Part shown: positions 20,228-28,545 of the stretch, piece after piece
Layout of the letters: each line of letters begins with the position of its first letter
Position numbering within the stretch: the stretch's first letter is position 1
Origin: Gammaproteobacteria bacterium
GTDB lineage: Bacteria; Pseudomonadota; Gammaproteobacteria; Thiohalomonadales; Thiohalomonadaceae
DNA: 64,000 bases
Assembly: GCA_023228645.1 (NCBI GenBank)
Contig: JALOAT010000004.1
Location: forward strand, 78,706 to 142,705
Direction of reading: 5' to 3'
Translations under genes and position numbers: made by a program
Notes under the pieces: model-generated
What the model was told of the DNA's origin: nothing
Seen by the model: only the letters and a program-made list of their open reading frames with translations
Database searches by the model: none

Positions 20228-20337
20228 AAAAATCCAACGCAGAGACGCGGAGGCGCAGAGAGCACAGAGGAAACATAATTCCTTTCAGACTCTCAGCGTC
20301 CTCTGTGCCTCTGCATCTCTGCGTTCATCTTTTTCCA
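20225..20337. repeat. Family A inverted repeat, tandem copy 1
   Basis: A palindrome of about 110 bp. The left arm begins AAAAATCCAACGCAGAG and the right arm ends CTCTGCGTTCATCTTTTTCC; the body is made of CAGAG/CTCTG units separated by a short loop near 20275-20285. It immediately follows the sucD stop. Copy 2 begins about 25 bp downstream with nearly the same borders. Confidence 0.8.
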
Positions 20338-20360
20338 TGAACCCTTTGCCGTGGCGAAGA

Positions 20361-20472
20361 TGAAAAAATCCAACACAGAGACACAGAAACGCAGAGAACA
20401 CAGGGTCAATGTGACTGCTTTCATATCCTCTGCGTTCTCTGTGTCTCTGCGTCTCTGCGTTTATCTTTTTCC
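20361..20472. repeat. Family A inverted repeat, tandem copy 2 (leader of nadE)
   Basis: Second tandem copy, with ATCCAACACAGAG at its left and CTCTGCGTTTATCTTTTTCC at its right. The right border abuts the nadE ATG. The corresponding border of copy 1 also reads CTTTTTCCATGA, so the repeat end itself includes the start codon context. A stable hairpin this close to the start would be expected to affect translation of nadE (inference). Confidence 0.8.
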
Positions 20473-22095
20473 ATGACGACCCTACGCATCGCGCTCGCGC
20501 AGTTGAATCCCACGGTGGGCGACATTGATGGGAATGCGGCGAAGATCGTCGCCTGGGCGCTGCGCGCGCGCGACGAGTTGAAGGCGGATCTGGTGGTGTT
20601 TCCGGAGCTGGCGCTCACGGGTTATCCGCCTGAGGACCTGCTGCTGCGCCCGGCGTTTCTCGATCGCACCCTGGCGGGACTGGAGGAGATCAAGCGTCAG
20701 GTGCGCGGCATCGACGTGATCCTCGGTTATCCGCGCTGCGCCACCGGCGGGCTCTACAACGCGGCCTCGCTGCTGCGCGACGGCCAGATTGTTGCTACCT
20801 ACCACAAGGCTCACCTGCCCAATTACGGGGTGTTCGACGAACGGCGCTATTTCGTGCCGGGCGGCGAGACCTGCGTGGTGGAGGTCAAGGGCGTGCCCGT
20901 GGGCCTTACCGTGTGCGAGGACATCTGGCTGCCCGGCCCGGTGGAGGAAGCGGCGGCGGCCGGGGCGCAGCTGGTGGTGAACATCAATGCCTCGCCCTTC
21001 CACCTCGGCAAGGGTGATGAACGGGAAGGCGTGCTCAAGCAGCGCATCGAGGCCGCGCGTGTACCCGTGGTCTATGTGAACCAGGTGGGCGGCCAGGACG
21101 AGCTGGTGTTCGACGGTCACAGCTTCGTCATGGACGCCGTCGGCCAGGTGAGCCAGCGCGCGCCCGGCTTCGAGGAAGGGCTTTATCCGGCGGAATTCCA
21201 CGGCGAGGGAGAAGCGGTTTGGCCCGTGCCGCAGACCGCCTTGCCGATGACGGGTGACGAAGAGAGCGTTTACCGCGCTCTGGTGCTCGGCGTGCGCGAT
21301 TACATCGGCAAGAACGGCTTTCCCGGCGTGGTGCTTGGCCTGTCCGGCGGCATCGACTCGGCGCTGGTGCTCGCCATTGCCGTCGACGCCATCGGCGCGG
21401 CGCGCTGCGAAGCCATCTCCATGCCGTCGCGTTATACCGCAGACATGAGCGTTGAGGACGCGCGCCTCCAAGCGGAGATAATGGGCGTGCCGTTCTGCGT
21501 GATACCCATCGAACCCACCTTCAACGCCTTCATCGACAGTCTCAAAGAAGAGTTCGCGGGCCTGCCGCCCGATGTGACCGAGGAAAATATCCAGGCACGT
21601 TGCCGTGGTGTGCTGCTCATGGCCGTGTCCAACAAAAAGCGCAAGATGGTGCTCACCACCGGCAACAAGAGCGAAACCGCAGTGGGCTATTCCACGCTGT
21701 ACGGCGACATGGCGGGTGGCTTCGACGTGTTGAAGGACGTGCCCAAGACCCTGGTCTATCGTCTGGCTGAATACCGCAATCGCATCGCACCGGTGATTCC
21801 GCGGCGCGTCATCGAGCGTGCGCCTTCAGCGGAACTCGCCGCGGGCCAGCGCGACTCCGACTCGCTGCCGCCTTATGAAGTGCTCGATGGGATCCTCGAG
21901 CGCTACGTGGAACAGGATCAGTCCGTCGATGAAATCGTTGCCGCCGGTTTCGAGCGCGCCACCGTGGAGCGCGTGGCGCGCCTCGTCGATCGCAACGAAT
22001 ACAAGCGCCGCCAGGCGCCCCCGGGCCCGCGCATCACCCGCCGCGCCTTCGGCCGCGACCGGCGTTACCCCATCACCAACGGTTTCAAGGGCTGA
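20473..22095 (+). CDS. nadE: Glutamine-dependent NAD+ synthase
   Basis: Last step of NAD+ biosynthesis: amidation of deamido-NAD+ with glutamine-derived ammonia. The 540 residues have an N-terminal nitrilase-like glutaminase domain with the Glu (VVFPELALTGYPPED), Lys (YHKAHLPNYGVFDERRYF) and Cys (LTVCEDIWLPG) triad. The C-terminal synthetase has the P-loop LGLSGGIDSALVLAI and TTGNKSETAVGYSTLYGD. No Shine-Dalgarno is visible because the ATG directly abuts a family A repeat. Another family A copy follows the stop. Confidence 0.97.
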   Translation: MTTLRIALAQLNPTVGDIDGNAAKIVAWALRARDELKADLVVFPELALTGYPPEDLLLRPAFLDRTLAGLEEIKRQVRGIDVILGYPRCATGGLYNAASLLRDGQIVATYHKAHLPNYGVFDERRYFVPGGETCVVEVKGVPVGLTVCEDIWLPGPVEEAAAAGAQLVVNINASPFHLGKGDEREGVLKQRIEAARVPVVYVNQVGGQDELVFDGHSFVMDAVGQVSQRAPGFEEGLYPAEFHGEGEAVWPVPQTALPMTGDEESVYRALVLGVRDYIGKNGFPGVVLGLSGGIDSALVLAIAVDAIGAARCEAISMPSRYTADMSVEDARLQAEIMGVPFCVIPIEPTFNAFIDSLKEEFAGLPPDVTEENIQARCRGVLLMAVSNKKRKMVLTTGNKSETAVGYSTLYGDMAGGFDVLKDVPKTLVYRLAEYRNRIAPVIPRRVIERAPSAELAAGQRDSDSLPPYEVLDGILERYVEQDQSVDEIVAAGFERATVERVARLVDRNEYKRRQAPPGPRITRRAFGRDRRYPITNGFKG

Positions 22096-22098
22096 AGA

Positions 22099-22566
<468 letters not shown>

Positions 22567-22576
22567 GAAAAAGCCC

Positions 22577-22755
22577 GAACACGGGGGACACGGGGAACAC
22601 GGGGGAATTATTTGTTCCTGTAGGAGCGGCCTCAGGCCGCGATCGCACGGTATCCGACCATGATCGCGGTTTGAGGCCGCTCCCACGGGTCAGGGCAGAA
22701 CCATCGAAGGATTCCCCCGTGTTCCCCGTGTCCCCCGTGGTTAATGCTTTTCTCT
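22577..22755. repeat. Family B nested inverted repeat after glnB
   Basis: The outer arms 22577-22608 and 22711-22740 are perfect complements over about 28 bases of ACGGGGGACACGGGG-type sequence, and the right end continues into GGTTAATGCTTTTC. Nested inside (22619-22688) is a second hairpin of REP type, GTAGGAGCGGCCTCAGGCCG and its partner TTTGAGGCCGCTCCCAC. The same two-layer design recurs after rluD and after def. Confidence 0.85.
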
Positions 22756-22777
22756 TCCTCCGCTGACGTTCACGCAG

Positions 22778-23299
22778 CTAGCGGTAATCCACCACATCGC
22801 CCAGCGGGCGGCGGGGGCTGAGTTCGGGGAGTTCGGCGGGGTAGCCGATGCTAAGCAGGGCGATGGGTGCCATGCCGGCGGGCAGGTTCAGCAGCCGGGC
22901 GATTTCGGCTTCGTCGAAGTAACCCACCCAGGTGGAGCCGAGGTTGGCGGCGACCACGGCCAGTTGCGCATAGGCGGCGGCGATGGTGGCGTCCTGCACC
23001 GCGTAGAGCGAACGCCCACGTTCACCGAAGCGCACCTCTGCGCGCTCGGTGTCGGCACAGAACACCAGGCAGATGGGGGCCTCCGAGATGAAGGTCTGGT
23101 TGTCGGCGGCCTGGGCCAACGCGTCTCGCATGGCCCCGTCCTGCACGACCACGATGCGGTAGGACTGCAGATCCCCTGCGGAGGGCGCGGCACACGCCAT
23201 TTCCAGGATCGCGTGGAGCTGCTGCGGTTCGACCTCCCGGTCGGTGAGGTAGCGGCGAACCGAATGCCGGTGCCGGACGGTTTCGAAGAAATCCCACAT
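22778..23299 (-). CDS. Nitroreductase-family flavoprotein
   Basis: A 173-residue FMN-dependent nitroreductase-fold protein. The start at 23299 (MWDFFETVRHRHSVRRYL) has GAGGGGACTGAAC upstream. The N-terminal RHRHSVRRYL and APSAGDLQSYRIVVV are the FMN-phosphate motifs, and GSTWVGYFDEAEIARLLNLP is the usual C-terminal region. Substrate cannot be told; relatives reduce quinones or nitro compounds, and some act on F420 or cobalamin precursors. It stands alone between glnB and bamD. Confidence 0.85.
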   Translation of the reverse strand: MWDFFETVRHRHSVRRYLTDREVEPQQLHAILEMACAAPSAGDLQSYRIVVVQDGAMRDALAQAADNQTFISEAPICLVFCADTERAEVRFGERGRSLYAVQDATIAAAYAQLAVVAANLGSTWVGYFDEAEIARLLNLPAGMAPIALLSIGYPAELPELSPRRPLGDVVDYR

Positions 23300-23368
23300 G
23301 TTCAGTCCCCTCGGTGTTGATTTTTCGAATCCGGGCCTGAACGGTGTCACCCGGAATCTATTCGTTCA

Positions 23369-24124
23369 TCATTCCTGTCCCGGGCGCCATGGCGTCCGGT
23401 CAGGATAATTGAGCTGAAGCACTTTTTCGGCGTCCTGGGCGAGGTCGGTCATCTTCATCTCGCGATAGGCGGTGACGAGAATGGCGACGGCGTCCGCGAC
23501 CGCAGGCGTCTGCTGATAGTTTTCGACCACGTACTTGGCGCGGTTGGCGGCGGCGAGCCACGCCCCGCGCCGCATGTAGAAGTCCGCCGCCTTGACCTCG
23601 TGCCGCGCAAGCAGGTTGCGCAAGTGCACCATGCGCTTGACGGCATCCTGCGCGTACTTGCTGTCTGGAAAGCGTTCCGTCAGTTCCTTGAAGTTGTTGA
23701 ATGCGGTGCGGGCCGCGCTCGGGTCGCGATCGGCCGGGTCCTGCGGGGCGAAGCGTTCCAGGAACCCCGGCGGTGGATCGAAACTGGCGATGGCGCGCAG
23801 GTAATAGGCATAATCGGCGTTCGGATGCGTCGGGTGCAGCTTGATGAAGCGCTCGGCGGCGCCGACCGCAGCGGCAGGCTCTTCGCCCTTGTAATGGGCA
23901 TAGGCGATTTCCAGTTGCGCCTGCTCGGCATAAGGCCCGTAGGGATAACGCGCCTCGAGCTTGCCGTACAATTCGATGGCCCGCTGGTAATTGCCTTCGT
24001 CCAGGGCGGATTTGGCCTCGGTGTAGAATTCCGCTGCGCTCCATTTGGCGGTCGGATCCTGGTTGAGACCTGCGCAGCCGCCAAGCAAAAAGACCAGCCC
24101 CGCGGCGAAACCGATGAAACGCAT
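23369..24124 (-). CDS. bamD: Outer-membrane assembly lipoprotein BamD
   Basis: Essential lipoprotein of the BAM complex, which inserts beta-barrels into the outer membrane. The 251 residues start with a lipoprotein signal and lipobox LLGGC, followed by TPR repeats (AEFYTEAKSALDEGNYQRAI, YPYGPYAEQAQLEIAYAHYK, HPTHPNADYAYYLRAIASFD, RFPDSKYAQDAVKRMVHLRN). It is divergent from rluD, the usual arrangement in gammaproteobacteria. A TATACT hexamer at 24181-24176 (minus strand) could be part of its promoter, but no good -35 is seen. Confidence 0.96.
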   Translation of the reverse strand: MRFIGFAAGLVFLLGGCAGLNQDPTAKWSAAEFYTEAKSALDEGNYQRAIELYGKLEARYPYGPYAEQAQLEIAYAHYKGEEPAAAVGAAERFIKLHPTHPNADYAYYLRAIASFDPPPGFLERFAPQDPADRDPSAARTAFNNFKELTERFPDSKYAQDAVKRMVHLRNLLARHEVKAADFYMRRGAWLAAANRAKYVVENYQQTPAVADAVAILVTAYREMKMTDLAQDAEKVLQLNYPDRTPWRPGQE

Positions 24125-24210
24125 AGTAACCTAACCTTTTGAACGGGACCTTCGCCCCCCGGAAAAGCCCCGCAAGTATAACCCGCCCGACTGCCACCGA
24201 ATCAAAAGCC

Positions 24211-25167
24211 ATGTCCGATCCCCTTCGCCTGCATGCCGAGGTCCCGCCTGAAATGGCCGGTCGGCGTCTGGATCAAGCCCTCAGCGAACTATTTCCCGAG
24301 TATTCCCGGTCACGTCTCAAGAAGTGGATCGAGGACGGCCATGTGCAGGTGGACGGGGGCATGTTGCGACCGAAAGACAAACTGGCAGGCGGCGAGGCCA
24401 TCGTGCTGGACGTGGTCGTGGAGGAGGACCGGCGTTTCGCCGCCGAGCCCATTCCGTTGCGAATCGTTTATGAAGACGCGGAACTCCTCGTCATCGACAA
24501 GCCGGCCGGCCTGGTGGTCCATCCGGCGGCCGGCAACTGGGAAGGCACGCTGCTGAATGCGCTGCTGCACCACGCCCCTGAACTGGCCGGCGTACCGCGC
24601 GCCGGCATCGTGCATCGCCTGGACAAGGACACCAGCGGCCTGCTGGTCGTGGCCCGCACCCTCGAGGCCCAGAACGCCCTGGTCGAGCAACTCCAGGCGC
24701 GCAGCGTGAGCCGCGAATACCAGGCCGTGACGGTACGCGTGATGACCGCCGGCGGTACCGTGGATGCGCCCATCGATCGCCATCCCGTGGATCGCAAGCG
24801 CATGGCCGTGGTGGCGCATGGGCGGGAGGCGATCACCCACTACCGCGTGCTCGAACGTTTCCGCGCCCACACCCACATCACCGTCAAGCTGGAGACGGGC
24901 CGCACCCATCAGATCCGGGTGCACATGGCGCATATCAATTTCCCGCTGGTGGGCGACCCGGTCTACGGCGGCCGCCTGCGCCTGCCCGCCGGCGTCACCG
25001 AGGAACTGCGCCAGTTCCTGCAACAGTTCCCCCGCCAGGCCCTGCACGCCGCCCGCCTCGGCCTCGACCACCCGCGCACCGGTGAGGCCCTGAATTGGAG
25101 CGCACCCCTGCCCGAGGACATGCGGCAGTTGCTTGCACTGCTGCGGCAGGACACCGTCCGCGGATGA
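24211..25167 (+). CDS. rluD: 23S rRNA pseudouridine synthase RluD
   Basis: Makes pseudouridines in helix 69 of 23S rRNA. The ATG at 24211 gives 318 residues with an N-terminal S4 domain (GRRLDQALSELFPEYSRSRL, KKWIEDGHVQVDG). The catalytic motif HRLDKDTSGLLVVARTLEA carries the Asp nucleophile, and GRTHQIRVHMAHINFPLVGD completes the RluA signature. The bamD divergence and following pgeF match the conserved bamD/rluD-pgeF-clpB neighbourhood. Confidence 0.95.
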   Translation: MSDPLRLHAEVPPEMAGRRLDQALSELFPEYSRSRLKKWIEDGHVQVDGGMLRPKDKLAGGEAIVLDVVVEEDRRFAAEPIPLRIVYEDAELLVIDKPAGLVVHPAAGNWEGTLLNALLHHAPELAGVPRAGIVHRLDKDTSGLLVVARTLEAQNALVEQLQARSVSREYQAVTVRVMTAGGTVDAPIDRHPVDRKRMAVVAHGREAITHYRVLERFRAHTHITVKLETGRTHQIRVHMAHINFPLVGDPVYGGRLRLPAGVTEELRQFLQQFPRQALHAARLGLDHPRTGEALNWSAPLPEDMRQLLALLRQDTVRG

Positions 25168-25190
25168 ACGCCGACAAACTAAGAGAAGAG

Positions 25191-25366
25191 AAAAGCATTA
25201 ACCACGGGGGACACGGGGTTAAATCCTGGGATGTGTAGGAGCGGCCTCAGGCCGCGATGGTTTTCACCCGCCATCGGCAAATCGCGGGCTGAGCCCGATC
25301 AGCCGGTGCGGTCAACTCCCACAAGAAATGGATTTCCCCGTGTCGCCCGTGGTTAATGCTTTTTGC
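25191..25366. repeat. Family B nested inverted repeat between rluD and pgeF
   Basis: The outer arm AAAAGCATTAACCACGGGGG with ACACGGGG (25191-25218) is matched by CCCCGTGTCGCCCGTGG plus TTAATGCTTTT at 25337-25363. The inner hairpin (about 25234-25318) starts with TGTAGGAGCGGCCTCAGGCC, nearly the sequence inside the glnB copy, but its right half has diverged. The AAAAGCATTAACCACGG end defines the family border. Confidence 0.85.
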
Positions 25367-25384
25367 TGACTTGAGCTGATCCTC

Positions 25385-26110
25385 ATGGAATTCATTTCTC
25401 CTGACTGGCCGGCGCCAGCGAATGTGCGGGCGGCGGTGACGACTCGCTCGGGCGGGGTGAGCGTGGGGCCGTATGCCTCGCTCAACCTGAGCGATCACGT
25501 GGGGGATGAGCCGGCGGCGGTGGCGGAGAATCGTGCTCGGCTGGCGCGCGTCCTGGCGCTACCGGCCGAACCTGGCTGGCTCAAGCAGGTGCACGGCACC
25601 TGCGTGCTGGATGCAGCACTCGCCGTCGGCCGTGAGGCGGATGCCGGATTTGCTACCGGTCCCGGCGTGGTGTGCGCGGTGCTCACGGCCGACTGCTTGC
25701 CGGTGCTGTTTTGTGACCGCCACGGCACGCGCGTAGCGGCGGCACACGCGGGCTGGCGCGGCCTTGCGGCGGGTGTGCTCGAACGCACCGTGGAGGCCCT
25801 TGGCACCCCGCCGGACGACCTGCTTGCCTGGCTTGGCCCCGCCATCGGTCCCAATGCCTTCGAGGTGGGCGAGGAGGTGCGTGCGGAATTCCTGCGCCAT
25901 GATGCACGCGCCGCCGGAGCGTTCCGTCCATCAGCGGATGGGCGCTGGCTCGCTGATCTGTACGCGCTTGCCCGCCTGCGCCTGCAACGCCTTGGCGTCG
26001 CGGCGATCCACGGCGGCGGCCTGTGCACCTTCCGCGATGCCGCACGCTTCTATTCCTACCGCCGCGACGGGGTCACCGGGCGTATGGCCAGTCTGGTCTG
26101 GCTCGACTAG
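25385..26110 (+). CDS. pgeF: Peptidoglycan editing factor / laccase-domain protein
   Basis: YfiH/DUF152-family protein of 241 residues. Members hydrolyse the peptide-ether linkage of misincorporated muropeptide precursors and some show purine nucleoside phosphorylase activity. Metal-site residues are visible in LKQVHGTCV (His), VLTADCLPVLF (Cys) and AAAHAGWRGLAAGVLE (His), with GPAIGPNAFEVGEEV downstream. It follows rluD, the conserved order. A family B repeat separates the two, so co-transcription is uncertain. Confidence 0.93.
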   Translation: MEFISPDWPAPANVRAAVTTRSGGVSVGPYASLNLSDHVGDEPAAVAENRARLARVLALPAEPGWLKQVHGTCVLDAALAVGREADAGFATGPGVVCAVLTADCLPVLFCDRHGTRVAAAHAGWRGLAAGVLERTVEALGTPPDDLLAWLGPAIGPNAFEVGEEVRAEFLRHDARAAGAFRPSADGRWLADLYALARLRLQRLGVAAIHGGGLCTFRDAARFYSYRRDGVTGRMASLVWLD

Positions 26111-26153
26111 CGCGAACGCACGAAAAGGGAAAGAAGCCGTTAACACGGACTAG

Positions 26154-26272
26154 GACCAATGGGGTCAGAGTAAATTGGGACCAATGGGGTCAGAGTAAAT
26201 TGAAGTGGCACCATTGATCTCACCCGTGGAGCTCCCAACGTGCCACTTCAATTTACTCTGACCCCATTGGTC
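26154..26272. repeat. GGGGTCAGAGTAAATT-type palindrome (MITE/REP-like)
   Basis: The arms 26179-26210 and 26241-26272 are perfect 32-bp inverted repeats (beginning GACCAATGGGGTCAGAGTAA) around a 30-bp loop. A direct copy of the first 24 bases lies just upstream at 26154-26177. No transposase frame is present. Sequences of this type commonly border REP-associated tyrosine transposase genes in proteobacteria (recalled, not checked), so this may be a non-autonomous derivative. Confidence 0.85.
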
Positions 26273-26362
26273 TTTCTCCTGTCCGCTCGTTGGAGAGGCA
26301 ACGCCCCAGGCGCCGCTTTCGGTTATGATTCGGTCTTTCCGTATCTCCTCACGGTTCCCCCT

Positions 26363-27130
26363 ATGAATCTGCTTGTGCTGGTGGTGGCGTTTTGTCTGCT
26401 GGGCGGCGTGCTCAGCGTGATCGCTGCCGGCTCGTTTCTGGTCATGCCCGAGCGCCTGCGTACCCCGGCTTTGCCGCACTTCGTGAGCTTCGCCATCGGT
26501 GCGCTGCTAGGCGCAGCGTTTCTCGCCATCTTGCCGCACGCCCTGGAGGCGCCCGGGGTCGATACCCATGACCTGCTGGGCACCGTGCTGCTGGGGCTGC
26601 TGGCCTTTTTCCTGCTCGAGAAGCTCGTGTTGTGGCGCCACTGCCATCATGACGTGTGCGAACCCGGGCATGAACACCACCAGTCGGTGCCCGGTGTGCT
26701 GATCCTCGTCGGCGATGCCATCCACAACTTCGTGGACGGCGTACTCATCGCCGCCGCCTTCCTCACCGACGTGCATCTGGGTATCGTTACCGCCATCGCC
26801 GTGGCGGCCCACGAAATCCCCCAGGAAGTCGGCGATTTCGCCATCCTGCTGCAAAGCGGCTTCAGCCGCGCCAAGGCCTTCGCGTACAACGTCCTGGCGA
26901 GTGCGTCCACGGTGGTCGGCGGCCTGCTGGCCTATTTCGCGCTCTCCGACGTGCAGTCCGTGGTGCCGTACGTGCTCGCCATTGCGGCCTCCAGCTTCAT
27001 CTACATCGCCGTCGCCGATCTCATTCCCGGTTTGCATCGGCGCGTCAACGTGGGTGCGACGGTGCAGCAGGCGGCCTTGATCGCGGCGGGCGTCATCATC
27101 ATTTATTTTTCTCATTCCACGCTGCACTGA
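26363..27130 (+). CDS. ZIP-family metal transporter
   Basis: A 255-residue polytopic membrane protein, about eight helices, expected to import Zn2+ or another divalent metal. The metal-binding helix motifs GDAIHNFVDGVLIAAAF and VAAHEIPQEVGDFAIL are intact. A His-rich loop (WRHCHHDVCEPGHEHHQ) lies between helices 3 and 4, as in many ZIPs. The ATG at 26363 is chosen because it begins directly with a transmembrane helix; the longer in-frame extension reads through the upstream palindrome. Confidence 0.92.
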   Translation: MNLLVLVVAFCLLGGVLSVIAAGSFLVMPERLRTPALPHFVSFAIGALLGAAFLAILPHALEAPGVDTHDLLGTVLLGLLAFFLLEKLVLWRHCHHDVCEPGHEHHQSVPGVLILVGDAIHNFVDGVLIAAAFLTDVHLGIVTAIAVAAHEIPQEVGDFAILLQSGFSRAKAFAYNVLASASTVVGGLLAYFALSDVQSVVPYVLAIAASSFIYIAVADLIPGLHRRVNVGATVQQAALIAAGVIIIYFSHSTLH

Positions 27131-27151
27131 GGCGGTGTAGAGGAGCGAGTC

Positions 27152-27673
27152 ATGAGCAAGTGGTACATGTTGACGCTGGTCGGCAAGGACAGGCCCGGCA
27201 TCGTCGCCAAGGTGAGCGCGGCCCTGTTCGACGGTGGCAGCGATCTGGGCGAGGCCAGCATGATGCGCCTGGGCGGCAATTTCTCCATCATGCTCATGGT
27301 GCGTTACGACGGCTCGGTCAAGCAGTTGCACGACCTCGTCGAGCCAGTGGCCGACTCCCTCGGGCTGCATTACCACGTGGATCACATCGACGGCCACTTG
27401 CACTGCCATCACGTGCCTGACGTGCGCATCACCGTCTACGGCGCCGATCGCACCGGCATCGTGGCCAAGGTGACGGGTGCGCTGGCAGAAGCCGGCCTGG
27501 ACATCACCGACCTGGAATCCGACGTCGCCGGCAGCGAGGCCAAGCCCATCTACATCATGCAGATCGAAGGCGTGGCGCGCGAAGGGGTGGACGCCCTGCA
27601 ATCCGCCCTCGACGTGGTTACCGCCGAAGGCATCGAAGCCAAGCTCAGCACCGTCGAAACGCTGATGGGGTGA
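27152..27673 (+). CDS. gcvR: Glycine cleavage system regulator-like protein, two ACT domains (GcvR-like)
   Basis: A 173-residue protein made of two ACT domains (LVGKDRPGIVAKVSAALFDG near residue 9 and VYGADRTGIVAKVTGALAEA near 93). This matches GcvR-type regulators, which in E. coli bind GcvA. A His-rich linker (HYHVDHIDGHLHCHH) is notable next to the ZIP gene. GAGGAGCGAGTC precedes the ATG. No gcvA or gcv operon is in view, so the regulatory target is unknown. Confidence 0.8.
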   Translation: MSKWYMLTLVGKDRPGIVAKVSAALFDGGSDLGEASMMRLGGNFSIMLMVRYDGSVKQLHDLVEPVADSLGLHYHVDHIDGHLHCHHVPDVRITVYGADRTGIVAKVTGALAEAGLDITDLESDVAGSEAKPIYIMQIEGVAREGVDALQSALDVVTAEGIEAKLSTVETLMG

Positions 27674-27685
27674 CCGAATGAAATC

Positions 27686-27792
27686 ACATCCAACACAGAG
27701 GCGCAGAGGCACAGAGAACACAGAGGAAATGCCGTGTCTGCAGATTCTCTGCGTCCTCTGTGCCTCTGCGGCTCTGCGTTGGATTTTTCCTG
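27686..27792. repeat. Family A inverted repeat between gcvR and def
   Basis: The left border ACATCCAACACAGAGGCGCAG and right border GCTCTGCGTTGGATTTTTCC are near-perfect complements, with CAGAG/CTCTG units between and a loop near 27727-27745. It ends about 17 bp before the def ATG, so like the nadE copy it lies in a 5' leader. Confidence 0.8.
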
Positions 27793-27808
27793 TCGTGGGA
27801 CAGCGTTG

Positions 27809-28336
27809 ATGGCGATCCTGGAAATACTGACCTATCCCGACGAGCGGCTGAAGCGGGTTTCCGAGCAGGTCGAGGTGTTCGACGACGAGCTGCGCGCCTT
27901 CATCGCCGATCTGGAAGAGACCATGCGCGCGGGTCCCGGTGGTGTCGGTATCGCCGCGCCGCAGGTGGGGCGCATTCAGCGCGTCGTCATCGTGGACTGC
28001 TCGGTTACGCGCAAGCCCGTGCCCAACCACGGCAGGCTCATCCTCATCAATCCCGAAGTACTCACCTGGGAAGGCATGGAAGTGGGCCGCGAGGGCTGCA
28101 TGTCCGTGCCCGATTATACCGGCAATGTCATCCGCGCGACCGGCCTGACCCTCGCCGCACAAAACCAGCACGGCGAACAACTCGAACTCGAATTCGAAGG
28201 CTTCGAGGCCCGTGCCGTGCAGCACGAAATGGATCATCTCGACGGCATGCTGTTCCTCGACCGCCTGGTCTCCCGCCGCAACGACCTGTTCCGGCGCAAG
28301 GTTTACCAGGAACCCAAGGCGAAGAAAAAGGCGTGA
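27809..28336 (+). CDS. def: Peptide deformylase
   Basis: Removes the formyl group from the N-terminal Met of nascent proteins. The 175 residues contain all three signature motifs: motif I GVGIAAPQVG (45-54), motif II EGCMSVPD with metal ligand Cys97, and motif III HEMDHLDG with metal ligands His139 and His143 and catalytic Glu140. fmt is not adjacent, so this may be one of several deformylases in the genome. The start is the ATG 17 bp past a family A repeat. Confidence 0.95.
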   Translation: MAILEILTYPDERLKRVSEQVEVFDDELRAFIADLEETMRAGPGGVGIAAPQVGRIQRVVIVDCSVTRKPVPNHGRLILINPEVLTWEGMEVGREGCMSVPDYTGNVIRATGLTLAAQNQHGEQLELEFEGFEARAVQHEMDHLDGMLFLDRLVSRRNDLFRRKVYQEPKAKKKA

Positions 28337-28545
28337 ACACGGGGGGCACGGGGAAATCCATGTGTGCCGTAGGAGCCCACACCGTGGGCGAGTGCCTTTC
28401 CCTACCGCCGGCGGTTACCCGAAACCGCTTTCGCCGACAGTGTCGACGCCTACGGGAAAGTGTATTCCCTGATGCGTGCTGCGATGTATCGGGTTGAGAG
28501 CATCGAGTGATCTTCCCTGTGTCCTCCGTGTTCCCGGTGTTTGTT
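28335..28545. repeat. Family B nested inverted repeat overlapping the start of the PlsC-like gene
   Basis: The left outer arm (28336-28357, GAACACGGGGGGCACGGGGA) pairs with a degenerate right arm at 28512-28541 (TCCCTGTGTCCTCCGTGTTC). The inner module spans about 28369-28456, starting GTAGGAGCCCACACCGTGGG and ending TTCGCCGACAGTGTCGACGC. The right outer arm lies inside the coding sequence that begins at 28507. Confidence 0.75.

Noticed and set aside
20225..20472. Possible CRISPR-like array, given repeated CAGAG units
   Set aside because: Units are 5-10 bp, arranged as inverted arms with no regular unique spacers, and no cas gene is present.
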